From: Apiotrichum sp. Y4204
Lineage: Eukaryota > Basidiomycota > Tremellomycetes > Trichosporonales > Trichosporonaceae
NCBI GenBank assembly: GCA_025531455.1
Contig: JAMYHL010000064.1
Location: 62,001-126,000 of the forward strand
Direction: 5' to 3'
DNA length: 64,000 nt
Part shown: in pieces, positions 23,341 through 35,350 of the stretch
Layout: each line of letters begins with the position of its first letter
Position numbering within the stretch: the first letter of the stretch is position 1
Notes under the pieces: model-generated
The model's input: only the letters and a program-made list of their open reading frames with translations
What the model was told of the DNA's origin: nothing
The model's database searches: none
Program-made: the position numbers and the translations under genes

Positions 23341-25154
23341 GGTGGTGGTGAAGAGGGATGCGGGGATGGGGTGTGCGGAGGGGAGGGAAGACCGGGTTGG
23401 GATGCGGGTGGGCGACGGGGGGTGCGCTCGTGTGGCGAGTGCTGGATTAAAAGGGGCTGTGAAGCGGCTGGATGGGTCTCGTGCGTGCCCAGCGGTGAAT
23501 GTGCGGTACGCGAGTCGCGTCGGGTTGTAGCGAAATGAAGGAAGAAGAAATAATAAGGAGAATAAACAGGGAATAGAGTGAGCGAGAGGGAGAGAGAGAG
23601 AGAGGCTGAAAGGATGGAGACGAGGTGGATGGTGATGGCGATGGAGAGGGAGGGAGTGATCAAAGTGTGTGTGTGGTGGTGGTGCTGTGGTACTGTGGTG
23701 GTGGTGGTGCTGCGGTGGTGTGTGAGACAGGGAGCAGTGTGAGAGAGAGGGAGGGAGAGCAGTGAAGGGGCCGAAAGGGGAGCGGTGCAACAACCCCCGC
23801 GAGCCAGCCTGTGAGGGGAGGCTGGCAGCTGGCAGAGCCTGGGAGGGGGGTGTTGCGCAGTCTGTGGCCTGTGGTGTGCCAAAAAAAAAAAAGGCACCAA
23901 AAAAGGGTGAAAAAAAAACACGGGGCAAGCCAAGAAAATACAAGAAAACGGCGGAAGAGCAGAGGGACAGTAAAAAGTAAAAATCACCCAAAAGAGGGAG
24001 TCTAAAAGGGGCAATCCCTCCCTCTCGACACAGCTCGACGTAACCCCCCTCCTTGACTGTGCTTCCTCTCGTTCTGCGCTGCAGGCTGGGCAGGGCAAAC
24101 ACTATTCCTATTCCTAGTTCCTATTTCCTACTCCCCTCGAGATCCGCGCAACGAATGCATGTGTCCGTGCGGTGTAAGCCCAGCTGCACGCATAAACCGC
24201 GATGCATACGTCGCGATTCATGTGGACAGCAGCTCAGCGGTACAGCAATCAGGCTACGCAAGGAATGCATGCATCTCCCTATACATACTGCTATAGTGGC
24301 GTCGGGCGCGGTTGGGATAAACGCTCGAAGGGAGGGCTGTGCCGAGCCAGCCTCGTTTCAGGGGGTAGGCCGGGGCAGGAGGCGGGAGCGCGGGCGAAAG
24401 GGAGAGGAGGGCCGAGGAAAGGGGTCTGGGGGAGCTGGAGGAGCTGGAGCTGGAATCTGGCGTTTTTGGCTTTCCAGCTTCTCCGCATGCGCTCCGCATC
24501 TCGCTGGAGAGAGTACAGAGGATCGCAAGATAAGCTCGCCAGCTCGCCAGATCCGGACAGCCATTCCAATATTATATATCGGCACCTTGTTGACATCTCT
24601 TGTGAACGAGCATGTCTTGCAGGCGGTCACTTGGTCTCACTTCTGGTTCTTAAACCGACTGTTTCTTCTTCTGTCTGCGTGATAACTCGTTTGCTGTTCC
24701 AACTCCCGAGATCTTGGCCCTTGGCTGACTGCGCGGGTTGTCGCTGCATCGGTGCCTATATCGCCTCACCCCCGTTGCACACCGCCTGGCCGCCAAGCTG
24801 CCAAGTCAAAACGGTCAACAAGCTAACAAGGGTGACACTCTCCTGGGGGGTCATACGTAATGAAGTAGACTGAACAAGCTCTGCACAAAGTGCCACAACG
24901 GTATCCCCGGGTCGTCTGACGTCATTGGATCGTCATGACTCTCAGCATTCTTGATCTATACGGGTCTGCAGAGATGCAGAGCGATCAGAGCTCTTATCTC
25001 GACCATGGTGGCCGTGCCATGGGGCAGTTGTGGCATGAATGGCATGGTGAGTGTGGCAGATGGCGGTGTTGTGGCACACCGCTGTGGTGGTTGTGGCCGC
25101 GGCGGACGCATATGAGTGGATGTGCATTGTGATGTGTCTACATGCCGGCTTGGT
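23341..25154. other. Intergenic region (1.8 kb) upstream of ROT1
   Basis: Contains the ROT1 promoter/leader and, at the far end, the 3' flank of the mitochondrial-protein gene. Rich in simple sequence: GA and TGG repeats at 23580-23760 and A runs at 23880-23990. The rest (24000-25150) shows no supported gene or RNA on either strand. Confidence 0.45.
23580..23770. repeat. GA- and TGG-rich simple repeats
   Basis: Blocks of GAGAGGGAGAGAGAG (about 23583-23605) and GTGGTGGTGGTGCTG (about 23670-23720) lie 240-430 bp upstream of the ROT1 start. On the ROT1 strand these are CT- and CCA-rich, as often seen in fungal leaders. Confidence 0.6.
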
Positions 25155-27065
25155 CTACTCCTTGGACTTTGTCTCCTTCGGCTCACCAGTCTCTACCGGT
25201 TCAGCCTCGGTCGCGACCGGCTCAGTCTCAGCCTTGCTCACCGTCTCCGTCTCCACCTCTCCAACCTCCTTCTTACCCCGCTCGGCATCATACTTGCGCA
25301 GCCACTCGGGCTTGAGCGCCGCAAACTCGGCCCGCGCCTGCGCCATCTTTTCCTCCATCTCGCGCTGCGCGTCCGACATGGTCTTCTTCACAAACTTGGG
25401 CTTGTGGCCGCGCTCGAGCCGCCCAATCTGCACCATTGTCGACTCGGGCATCACGTCGCTGAATGCAGCCATCGCCTGGGAGTTAGTACAAGGCAGAATA
25501 GATGGATCGCAAGCCTCGAGCATAACAAGCGACGACTCACCTGCATCGCCTCAATCTCGCGGTGCACCTCGAACCCCTTCTCCATGTACTCGCCGTTCTC
25601 TTCGTGCGCGGGGCTGCCCCACGGCATGATGCGCGGGTCCTCCCAGTCGATCGCCTCGCCCGCGACGCCGTATGTCGGCGAGGCGGGGATGATGCTCCCG
25701 CTCGGCGCGGGGCTCATCCACTGCTGGTAGCTCTTCGCCATGTGGCCTGCTGCCGGGAAGGTGAGCAGCTGCGGGTTGCCGGTCAGGATCAGGTTTGCGG
25801 ACGGCAGGTACGGCGCGGGGTTGACGTAGTAGTTTGGCGGGAGGCGGTCAGAGTCGCGCATCTCGTCTGGTGGGGGGAAGGATACGCGGCAGCTGTTGGT
25901 CTGCGGTCAGAATGGGGGGAAGGGGGTCAGATAGGGGGAGAGTGGGTGTACCGTGACCTGGAGCTTTGCAGCGAGGTTTCATCTAGCCCCACATCGGTGG
26001 TAGAATGCCAAGTGTCTGGCTCTCAGGAAACAATGGTTGAATGTCAAATGGGAGCGGCACCTCTCGTGCAACCACTGCTGATTGAGCAGCGATCGATTTT
26101 CAGCAGCTTGCAACGAGCAGCGCTCTCCCAACTTCCCACTCCCGATAGACTCACCGCCTCTTCATGCGCGTCCATCACGACGGTATACCTCCGCACGCCG
26201 TCTGCGCCGTTGTCCTCAAACTCGGCAATGTACATCGGGAACATGATGGGGTAGGCCGCGACCATGGATTCCGTCCAGCGCGCCTCGTCAAACGCAATGC
26301 CGTTCATTTTCCGCTTGCCGACCGTGCGCCGGACTTTATCCAAAAACACGAGCGGGGACACGTTGAACGGCACCTCGACAATGTCCGCGCCGTCCAGCTG
26401 GCGGAGGTGCGTGCTGGGGTTGTATGTCGGCAGGTCGCTCTCAAGCGGCGGCACAGCGTACGAGAGGTAGCTCAGCGGCGCGAACGCGTTTCCTGCAAAT
26501 GAGTACAAAGCTAGCAAAGCTCGAGCGCTCCAGCGCAAGACACCACCTTTATCTCCACTTACCTGGAATGTATCCCTCGCGGACGGCAAGCCAGCCATCA
26601 TAATCCTCGCCGTCCTTGGTCGCCTTGCCGTCGGCAATAACATCAACGCGCCAGATGGGATAGTACACGGCCTTCATGTCGCGCAGGACGAGCTCCTGGC
26701 CGAGGCCGAGCTCGCGCGCAAACGTCTCCACGCTGCTCCCAAACAGGCGAATCGCGCCCGCAACAAGAATGTTGCCCCAGTGGCCTGGTGTCAGTGAGAG
26801 CTACAGCTGCAGAGGAACACAAGCGCGAGAAAGACATCTCAAACTCCTCGCGTGATCCACTCTCTTTCCACTCACCACTGGCAAGCAGGCCGTGCACGAG
26901 GAGGCGCTCGCGGGCCTGCTCCGGCGCCTGGCGGAACGGCACGACCGTGATCTTGCGGCTGGGGCTGGACGGAAGGGACGCGTAGCTGCGCGCCAGGCGG
27001 CGGGGTACGGAGCGCGTGAGCGGAGCGCGGAGGACGCCCCGCGACGCGGCGGTGAGGGCGAGCAT
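25155..27065 (-). CDS. Probable mitochondrial protein, conserved-looking but unassigned
   Basis: Five exons (27065-26876, 26784-26563, 26492-26155, 25900-25541, 25475-25155) give about 476 aa. The N-terminus MLALTAASRGVLRAPLTR then SVPRRLARSYASLP is rich in R/S/A with no acid, a good mitochondrial targeting presequence with a plausible RSY|AS cleavage site. The body has no membrane helix. It has dense aromatic segments (MKAVYYPIWRVDV, MVAAYPIMFPMYIAEFE, LPPNYYVNPAPYLPS) and a charged helical tail (MSDAQREMEEKMAQARAEF). I do not recognise the family. The fourth intron is 254 nt and could hide another small exon. It shares a 358-bp promoter with PEX6. Confidence 0.72.
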
Positions 27066-27423
27066 GGTGGGTGGTGGTTAATGTGGAGGTGGGAAAGTGG
27101 TGACTACGAGTGTGCGGCGACAGTTAATCCGTCCAGTTGGCGACTGCGCGACCGAACGGAGACGCCGCGACCCCCGGCACGGTGGAATGCGGAGATGCGG
27201 AGATGGGAATCCGGAAATCAAAGTGCACAGGGGACATTTTGCTTCCGTTTGGTCCACTGTCGGACAAGTGCGTAGCAGCCAGTGGCCAGTTGGCAGTGTG
27301 TGGGCCGGTTCATTGTAGCCGAGGGAGAGACACTCCGAGCAGTCCCCAGAAGAACAAGAGCCAGGTCAAAGAACATTCATCTGCATCTGCATCATCTCTC
27401 TATCCCACTATTCCATCCCTCTG
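27066..27423. promoter_or_regulatory. Bidirectional promoter between mitochondrial-protein gene and PEX6
   Basis: The gap is 358 bp between two divergent ATGs. It contains a CATCTGCATCTGCATCATC repeat close to the PEX6 start. No specific binding site could be assigned. Confidence 0.4.
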
Positions 27424-30400
27424 ATGCCCTCGCTCCGCCCCTTCGGCCGTCCCGCGCCGGTGCGCGCGGACGTGCACGCCCTCCCGACCGCAAGCGACAC
27501 GGCTGAGGCGAGCTCGGACCTGTGGGCGCTCCTCTCGAAACGGGGGCACGCCTCGCCGAACGGCCGCATCGCAGTTGCCGTCGAGTGGCCCCTCGAGCGC
27601 CGCCTGCCGCCTTCGAGCGCGCGCAGCCCGCGCAAACTCGTCGTGTGGGTCCGCGCAGCCACTGCCGAGGTGAGTCCCGGATTGGGGTCAAAAGGTGTCA
27701 AAAGTGGGCAATGGTTTGCTGACCCCAGCCCTCGGCGTCGACATCTGCATCCCCACGCCCGCGCCTGTGGGTTCCCGCACACCTCCTCCCAGCCTATGTT
27801 CCCACACCTGCCGAGGTGCGCGTGCATGCCCATGACGCCGTGCCACTCTCCCTTGTCGTAGTCCAGCAAACGGGCAGTGTGGAAATCACTCTCGAGGACC
27901 TGGAGCAGTTTTACCCCGACGCGCCGCTGCCCAATGGCGAGATGTCGTATTGGGAGGAGCAGAACGGTTCTGTCCATTTCGCGGACGACGACGAGCCGGG
28001 GTACGCGGGCGACTTTCTCCGTGAGGGCGCGACCGTCTCTCTGCGCGGCGGAAAGTCGTTCCGCATCCTCATGGCCGAGCCTGTGCTGCAGGGCATGATC
28101 ACGCGCGACACCCGCGTCATCCTTACCGCGCCTGCTGAGCATTCGGAGGCAGACGACGAAGAGGGGAGTATCGCGCCGACGCACAAATCTCTCGTCGACG
28201 AGTTTGACCCGGACGCATTCCTTGCCTCGTCGCTCGCCCGCTCCCTCTCCCAGCTGGCCGACGAGGGCGACCCCCCGCCCATGGACGTTGACGGCCACTC
28301 GGAACTCAGCTCGGTGACAAACTCTGGCTCGCTGACGCCTCGGCCGGGAAACCTTGGCCTCCCCCGCGCGCCATCTCCCGTCGCAGCCGCAGACGACGTG
28401 CTCCAGCCGCTAGACTCACCCGCAGACGACAGCGGGATGCCCTTTGTCGCTATCCTCTCCGCTGGCCGCGGCCCCCAGCTTCCAGGAACAGAAGAGGACG
28501 AGGATGTGTGCTATGCCGGCGTGTGGGCGCTCGGCCGCGCAGGCGTGTTTGAAGGCGACTGGGTGACGCTCAAGAGTGCTGCGGAGGGCGCGACGCGCAC
28601 TCGCCTCGCCCGCGTTGTCGCATGGGAACGGCTAGACGAGGAGGCGTCCGAGCTCCCGCCCAACGCTCTCCTCATGCCGCCCGGCGTGCACCGCGCCCTC
28701 TTTCCTGTCCCCGCCGGACGCTCCGACGTGATCGTGACGCCCACGCCGTTCGGCGCACGCCGCCCCACCCTCCCCACCGCTCGGAGCATGACAATCGCCC
28801 GAGTGGCCACCGCCGAGGGCGTCGATAAGCGGTACGAGCGCGCGTGGCTGCGCGGCCTCAAGGCGCACTTTGCGCAGGTGAACGCCGAGGGGGAGAGGGT
28901 CCAGCGCCTCGTCCGCCGCGGAGACGTGATTTCTGTTCCTGTGTGGGTCGACCGGCCGGTGACGGATGACGATGATCTAGACGACGAGGACGACGACGCG
29001 CCGCCGATAACCCCCACCGCCGTCGCGTACTTTATCGTCTCGGCACTCCAGTTTGAGCCCCTCGTTCCCCCCGAAGACGACTTTTCGTCCTCGGCCGCGT
29101 CCAAGGCGCGCGCAGGGGAACTCGGATGCTGGGTCGATGCCGGGGTCGGCGGCGAGACTACGCTGACCCTTGCGGGCGTGGAGCGCGCGCGTGTTGCTGG
29201 CCGTGCGGGGGATATCGCCTGGCATGGGCTCACACCCGCGCCGGCACCGTTCTCCCTCGTTGCGGCCAGCACGCTGCGTGACCTCATCCGGTCGTCGTTC
29301 TCCCCTCTCGCACTTGCCCGCCTTTTCCCCCTCAGCGTGCTGGTCAAGGGCGCCCGTGGCTCTGGAAAGCGGGCACTAGTTCACGCCCTGGCGGACGAGC
29401 TTGGCCTCAGCGTCGTCGAAGTCCCTTGCTATGATATCATTGGCGACACGCCGCAGGTCACAGAGGGCACGCTGCGTGCGCGTCTCGACAAGGCGCGGAA
29501 CTGCGCTCCCTCCGTCCTCCTCCTCTCCCATCTCGAGGCATTTTCCCCACCTTCAGGCGGCGGCGCAGCTCCCCCCACCCGGCCCCCGCCAATCGTCAAG
29601 GTCATCGAGGACATTCTCGCCGACTGCCGCGCCGCAGGCGCCGAAACCGGACAGCCTATCGCGCTCATCGGCACGACCAGCGCAGCCGACACGGTCCCCC
29701 GCGACATGCTCGCGTGCTTCAAGCACGAGATTACTCTCTCCGCACCGAACGCGACCGAGCGCGAGACGATCCTCACCTCCGTGCTGGAGGACACGCCGCT
29801 TGCCCCCGACGTACGCGTGTCGCACGTCGCGGCCCAGGGAGCGGCCCTGAATGCCGGAGACCTCTCCAGTCTCGTCCAGCGCGCACGGGACATGGCGCTC
29901 GCGCGCGCCTGCGACGGCGCGCCGTCCGCCCCCGACGCGCTCCTCGCCGGCGTGGCACTCACCGCCGCTGACCTCACGGCGGCGCTTGCCGACGCACGCG
30001 CATCCTATGCGGACTCGATCGGCGCCCCCAAGATCCCGAATGTGTCGTGGGACGACGTCGGTGGTCTCGCGGCCGTCAAGGCCGATATCCTCGATACTGT
30101 GCAGCTGCCGCTCGAGCACCCCGAGCTCTTTGGCGAGGGCATGAAGAAGCGTTCCGGTATCCTGCTGTATGGCCCGCCTGGTACCGGCAAAACCCTCCTC
30201 GCCAAGGCGGTGGCCACCTCGTGCGCGGCAAATTTCCTGAGTGTCAAGGGCCCCGAGCTGCTCAACATGTACATTGGCGAGTCCGAGGCCAACGTGCGCC
30301 GCGTATTCGAAAAGGCGCGCGACGCGTCCCCGTGCGTGATTTTCATGGACGAACTCGACTCGGTCGCCCCCAAGCGCGGCAACCAGGGCGACTCGGGCGG

Positions 30401-30980
30401 CGTCATGGACCGCATCGTGTCGCAGCTCCTCGCCGAGCTCGACGGCATGTCCTCGGGACGCGGGCAGGTAATCGTCATGGCGGCGACCAACCGCCCGGAC
30501 CTGCTCGACCCCGCACTCCTCCGTCCCGGCCGCTTTGACCGCATGCTCTACCTCTCCGTCCCCGAGACGCACGCGGCGCAGCGCGATGTCCTCGCGGCCC
30601 TCACCCGCAAATTTGCCCTCGACCCAGCCCTGTCCCTCGACGACCTCTCCCAGCGCCTGCCATTCACCTACACCGGTGCAGACCTGTATGCGCTGTGTGC
30701 GGATGCGATGCTCAACGCAATGTCGCGTGTTGCGTCCGCCGTGGACGATAAAGTCGCACAGCTTGATGCGGCGCCCCTCCCCCGCGCGTACCCGTCGCCA
30801 CTTACCGCGCAGTACTATCTCGCGAGCATGGCCGACGAGGCCGAGACCCGCGTCGTGGTCAACGAAACAGACTTTACTGGTGCGCTCGACCGCCTCACGC
30901 CCAGTGTCAGCGCCGAGGAGATGTCGCACTACCGCTCCGTGCAGCAGCAGTTCAAGGGTTACGAGATTGGCGCAAAGTAG
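27424..30980 (+). CDS. PEX6: Peroxisomal AAA+ ATPase PEX6
   Basis: Two exons (27424-27669 and 27729-30980) encode about 1165 aa. The N-terminal half is the peroxin-type N region. D1 has a Walker A (GARGSGKRA, about residue 620), but the Walker B position reads SVLLLSHLEAF without the DE pair, matching the known degenerate D1 of PEX6. D2 is canonical: VSWDDVGGLAAVKADILDT, Walker A GPPGTGKT (about 897), Walker B CVIFMDELD (about 951), and the second region of homology AATNRPDLLDPALLRPGRFD. Known role: with PEX1 it extracts ubiquitinated PEX5 from the peroxisome membrane. The start is the only in-frame ATG upstream of the intron. Confidence 0.93.
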
Positions 30981-31156
30981 ATGCAAGAACGGAATATACC
31001 ACATTGGGAACTGGGGATTTGTGATATGCAGCTCTACACTCGGATGCACTACATGCTTATCGTTACATACAGTCGGGTGTACAGATCCTGTGCAGGGTGA
31101 GGTGGCGGGGAAGGGTTTCACTCGGGTGATCGCTGCGTGGCGCAGCCTGATCATTT

Positions 31157-32689
31157 TCAAACTGGAGGGAGGTCGACGCCGACCCACTCGCGCTCCTTCA
31201 TCTCATTCTCAGAGGCGATGCGGAGAACGGCCTCGGAAAGCGCCGCATTGTCCGCCTCGCTCTCGCCATGTCCGCGAGGGAGGGCGAGCAATACACGCGC
31301 GAGGCCCTCCTGCGTGCCGAGCTCGCTCGCGTTCAGGTCGTGCGGGAGCGTGAACTCTGCTGGGAGGTTGCCGTCCATGGCGTCGCCGAGCGAGAAGCCC
31401 TCGACCATGGGCTGCGGCCCCTCGACAGAAGGATATGGGAGATCCTGCTGCTCGAGCGGCAGTACCGGGGTGACGCTCACGTCTGCGAGATCCTCCTTGA
31501 CCGAGGCGGGGCGCTTGCGGCTGCGCGGGTTCTTCGGCGGCTTGAACTCCTTGATCGGGCCGCGGAGCTTGCGGAACCGGTTGTAGATGTCGGGATACTT
31601 GATGCGGAGAGTGAGTGCCAGCGGGGGCGGTTTCTCGGGATCGATGCGGGATGGGTCCTCTGCGATTTCGCGGAGATATGTCGCCTTCTCCTCGTCGGTC
31701 ATCATGAGCGAACGCCGAATCTCATCCGTATCCTTCCCAGCCTCAATCTGCGCAACGAGCCACTCGTCAATCACCTTTGGCAGGCGACCCGACTCGAGCT
31801 CGTCATCCGCATACGCGTCATGCCCCTCGTGCCGCCAGTAGTACGACACCTTGCAGTCGCCGTCCTCCATCTCTGTGAGGACGATGCGCGCGGGACAGTC
31901 GCACTTGACAGATTTTTTCGTGTTCATGCGCAGCTTCTCGCGCGGCAGCGTCGTGCTGTGCTTGGCCTCGTACCGCCCGGCATGGTGGCATGTAAAGGTG
32001 ACCTTTTCCTTGATGCTCGACGTCCGCGTGCGGCGGCGGCGCTTGAGGGGCGGCGCGCTGGCCGCCTCTTCGGGGGTCATGGAGGCGAGCATGCGCTCGT
32101 GCGCCTTGATGCGTGCGCGGAGCCGCTCGTCCGCACGCTTCTCCGGCGTGGTAGTTCGCCGCTGTACGAAATGGCACCAGCTGCTCTCGCCCTCAAACCA
32201 CACCTCAAACTCGGCGCGGTTGGCAAACGAGAGGACCTCGGGGTGTGGTGTGCCCTCGCCGCGCTGCGGGCGCGCAAAGGGCGCGAGGTGTGCCGCCGAA
32301 ATGCCGTCAATCGTCGTGAGCTCGCCGTTCGTATCCGGCAGCGACATCTGGAGCGGTGGATGCTCGGCCAGTGTGGAGGGGACAGACGGGCCGACACCCA
32401 TGTCGCCGACATTGACATCGACATCGACATTCCCGACACCCATGTCGCCGACGTCAACGCCGACATTTCCGACATCGAGAGCGTGCAATCCTATCGCGTC
32501 ATTGTGCTGTTGCTGGGCGACGGCCTCTGCGGCGGCAGCTACGGCCGCGGCGGTGAGTTCGTCGTCAAACTTGTGTTCTTGTGCTGTGGCGAAAAAGTCG
32601 CTTGCCACAGCGAGCGAGGTTGGGTCCATGAGCGAGTCGTCGACATTGACGTTGGTGACGCCTGCGAGGTTGAGGGGGGGGTCGGACAT
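31157..32689 (-). CDS. FAR1/WRKY-GCM1-type zinc-binding protein (putative DNA-binding)
   Basis: A single exon of 510 aa. The N-terminal part is low-complexity (poly-A, then a repeated VGDMGVGN / VDVD segment at about 75-100). A compact domain at about 165-285 begins EVWFEGESSWCHFVQRRTT. It then has the ligand-like residues FTCHHAGRY, SVKCDCPARI and YYWRHEGHDA in the C...C-x-C...H-x2-H order of FAR1/WRKY-GCM1 folds, with a basic KRRRRTR patch inside. The tail is acidic/proline-rich. Related domains occur in Mutator-type transposases and in domesticated transcription factors. No transposase DDE core is seen here. ATG 32689 is chosen because the longer frame starts with TTG. Confidence 0.68.
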   Translation of the reverse strand: MSDPPLNLAGVTNVNVDDSLMDPTSLAVASDFFATAQEHKFDDELTAAAVAAAAEAVAQQQHNDAIGLHALDVGNVGVDVGDMGVGNVDVDVNVGDMGVGPSVPSTLAEHPPLQMSLPDTNGELTTIDGISAAHLAPFARPQRGEGTPHPEVLSFANRAEFEVWFEGESSWCHFVQRRTTTPEKRADERLRARIKAHERMLASMTPEEAASAPPLKRRRRTRTSSIKEKVTFTCHHAGRYEAKHSTTLPREKLRMNTKKSVKCDCPARIVLTEMEDGDCKVSYYWRHEGHDAYADDELESGRLPKVIDEWLVAQIEAGKDTDEIRRSLMMTDEEKATYLREIAEDPSRIDPEKPPPLALTLRIKYPDIYNRFRKLRGPIKEFKPPKNPRSRKRPASVKEDLADVSVTPVLPLEQQDLPYPSVEGPQPMVEGFSLGDAMDGNLPAEFTLPHDLNASELGTQEGLARVLLALPRGHGESEADNAALSEAVLRIASENEMKEREWVGVDLPPV

Positions 32690-33294
32690 GGCGAGTGGGA
32701 GCGGGTGGCGAGGATTTCTTGTTTTTGCGTTCGAGAGTGGACGTTGCAAGTGGAGGAGAGCACGATTATGGTAAAAAGGGGGGAAGAAATGGGAAGAGAG
32801 AGAGAGGGAAGACAAGGAGGGAAGACACTCTCAAGATTACTGATAAGTGGGAGGAAGGAAGAAGAAGAGAACCAAAAGGAGATCCAAAGACCATGTGATG
32901 AAAATTGCCATGGAATGCAGCGTCAGGAGCCCGATTGCAGAGTATGCCGAGCTTGCGTCAACCACCGTCATCCGTGGGAAAGCAGCATCGCAGTGACAGC
33001 TGACAGGAGTCCACGTGTGTTTGACCCTGCTGATCACTGGCACTCGCTGATAGACGGAGATTGGCGCGATCGCCGCGATAACAACGAAAATGACTGTGCG
33101 AAACGCCAGGGGACTGATGTGAGCCAACGCGCTGGGAGACGCGTCGAGATTGTGGAGGATATACAACAGGGGAACTGGTTCTTGACTATTTGCTTCTCCC
33201 TCGTTTGATATTCCGCGACAGACTGCCATTTCAACCATCCTCAGTTCGCCTCAAGCTTCTTCCGAGTGTACACCGCGAGCATACCGCTTTGAAG
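32690..33294. other. Divergent intergenic region
   Basis: 605 bp between the FAR1-type gene (minus) and the F-box-like gene (plus). Purine-rich GGAAGAGAGAGAGAGGG sequence at 32790-32830 is CT-rich on the minus strand, a probable leader of the FAR1-type gene. No gene seen. Confidence 0.4.
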
Positions 33295-34814
33295 ATGAAA
33301 AGGGAGCGCCGTCCCCACGCAGAGATCCTGCTTCAGACACGCGGCCTTCAGTGGCCTGGGCAGGAATGGGATGTCAGCCGCCTACTCGCCTTGCACGACA
33401 GCGTCCCGGGACTGCAGAGCACGCTGTCAAAGCACAAGGATGGATCAAAGGACGGAAATCCCAGAGTCTATATCAAGGGCGAACTCTTAACGGAGACCTT
33501 TCTCGAGGAGGATATGGAAGTGAGACAAGCAACATGGCGGGATACTGACCTGTACAGAAGGACGCTGAGAAGATAAGGGTCTACGCGGAGGCGCTCGACA
33601 AGGCATTAAAGGCCACCACTTGTGTCCTTTCGGTGTCTGGTTATAATGGGTTGCCTCACCCAATGCCGCCCTCTCGAAACGCCCCGCCTCAACAGTTGGC
33701 ACCGTTCGGGATGAGGGATGTGGCAGCGGTGCAGCCAGAATTCGATCTTGTCAGTTTTCCGTTGGGCCACGCCAAAGAGCGTGATTTCTACGCGGGACCC
33801 GCGCCAGCGATTCGGCAATTGGAATACAACATGTCAATCCGGTCCTCGTGTACTGCGTGCTATAGGCGACACGACAAGGCGCACAGTTGTTGTAAGCTTG
33901 CGTCCGCGCAGACCGGCACATCAGGGCTACATCGCGGGGAGCGAGTTGGTCTTTATTACCGCTCTCTCGGCGAAACCTGTGCGCTCGAGGCGGCTCGACA
34001 ACGACTGCTGTTTATCCCAGGGTCGAACGCATTCCGCGACGATTTCCGTCCATGGTACCATGCCACCCGTATCACGGCCATTCGGGAGCGAAACAACAAG
34101 CTGCAGCCCCGCGTCGACAGCGCCGTATTCCAAGTCTTGCCGCTTGCCCGCATCGTTCTCCGTCCCGCCAATGGACACTACACAGGCCGACTGCCGCTTG
34201 AGATCATGATGATGATTATCGAATGTATTGGCCAACCAGTATTAACGGATGCCCAAATTGCTCGCCTGTTGTCGCACGCCGCGGACGCAGAAGGAACCCA
34301 AGCCGTCGTTTCCGTGCTTTACAAAGCTGCTCGACCTCACAAGAAGCTCAAGGTCGGCAAGGCGTTCCCCGAGGCGCGGCGCATCATGCTCCGCGACGAG
34401 TGGCTTTACAACGGCGGTTTCCGTTGGGAGAAAGGGTATGAGGCTGCCAAGAGGGAACTCGGATGGAACTACACCAAAGACAACCCCCCCACATGGCCCC
34501 ATTTTGAGGATTTGGATGCGGTACTCGAATTTCTTGCATTTACGCCTCCTAGTAACGCGCGGTGGCCACACACAGGTGGTCTGGGCGGAAATGACAATGA
34601 TGTGCGGGAAATAATGGAGGAGTCTGCGCCGTGGTCCGAGGTGCCTTCCGATTTCGAATACGACAGTGAAGCGGCCGCCCAGGACTGGAGTGACCAGGAC
34701 TGGAGTGACGAGGACGGGAGTGACCAGGGCGATGCAGAAGAGGGGAGCGGCGGTCCAACTTATTTCCAGTTTTATCTTCTCTCACCAGCGACGGAGGAAT
34801 CCCAGGTGAGGTAG
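33295..34814 (+). CDS. F-box-like hypothetical protein with DWSD tail repeats
   Basis: Two exons (33295-33519 and 33558-34814) give 493 aa. An F-box-like segment lies at about 298-320 (GRLPLEIMMMIIECIGQP), matching the LP-x-E-x-x-x-x-I pattern. A C-rich segment SSCTACYRRHDKAHSCC is at about 176-192. The C-terminus repeats the unit DWSD (DWSDQDWSDEDGSDQGD). No substrate-recognition repeat is recognised. The last codons may be spliced: a GT at 34806 and an AG at 34841 would replace the end VR-stop with EGS-stop at 34853. F-box proteins of this kind are numerous and variable in basidiomycetes; the assignment is tentative. Confidence 0.6.
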
Positions 34815-34853
34815 ATAGAGCCACATTAGATTAACACGCAGGAAGGCTCTTAG

Positions 34854-35350
34854 GTAGTCTTGTGATAAGTATGTAATCAGCAGTCGTAGGGAATGGCCAA
34901 CCTTACCTACCCAGAATCAACTAATGCAGCCCATCTCGCGTCATCTCCGGCTCTCACCAGTGTCTCTATAGCGGTAATTTCTGCAATAATACTAAGATGG
35001 CTCTTCAAGACTCAAGAACTCAAGGTGCCATTTTGCACGGTGGAACTGATCCCGAGGTGATCCAAGCTGGATGCAACCCTTTGACTTGAAGTGGACCAGA
35101 TACCAGCAAATATCTCACCTACTCACCTTTTTAAAACGTCTGGCGGGCCTGTACTCTTTGGAGCCGGCATGTTCAGTGATCAAGGAAAAGCCGACGACGC
35201 TGACAATCATCAGTACCTGCGCTTTTCGTGGAGTCAACGCCCCAGTACAGTAAATCATGACAAGGGATAATAAACACATCTGCAAACAGCACAGTTGATG
35301 GGGAGCAATACTGCATCAAGACCCAAGGACCACTTAAGGGTGTCTACAAG
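34854..35350. other. Intergenic region
   Basis: About 500 bp, AT-richer than the neighbours, lying between two convergent genes. Nothing recognisable seen. Confidence 0.4.
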
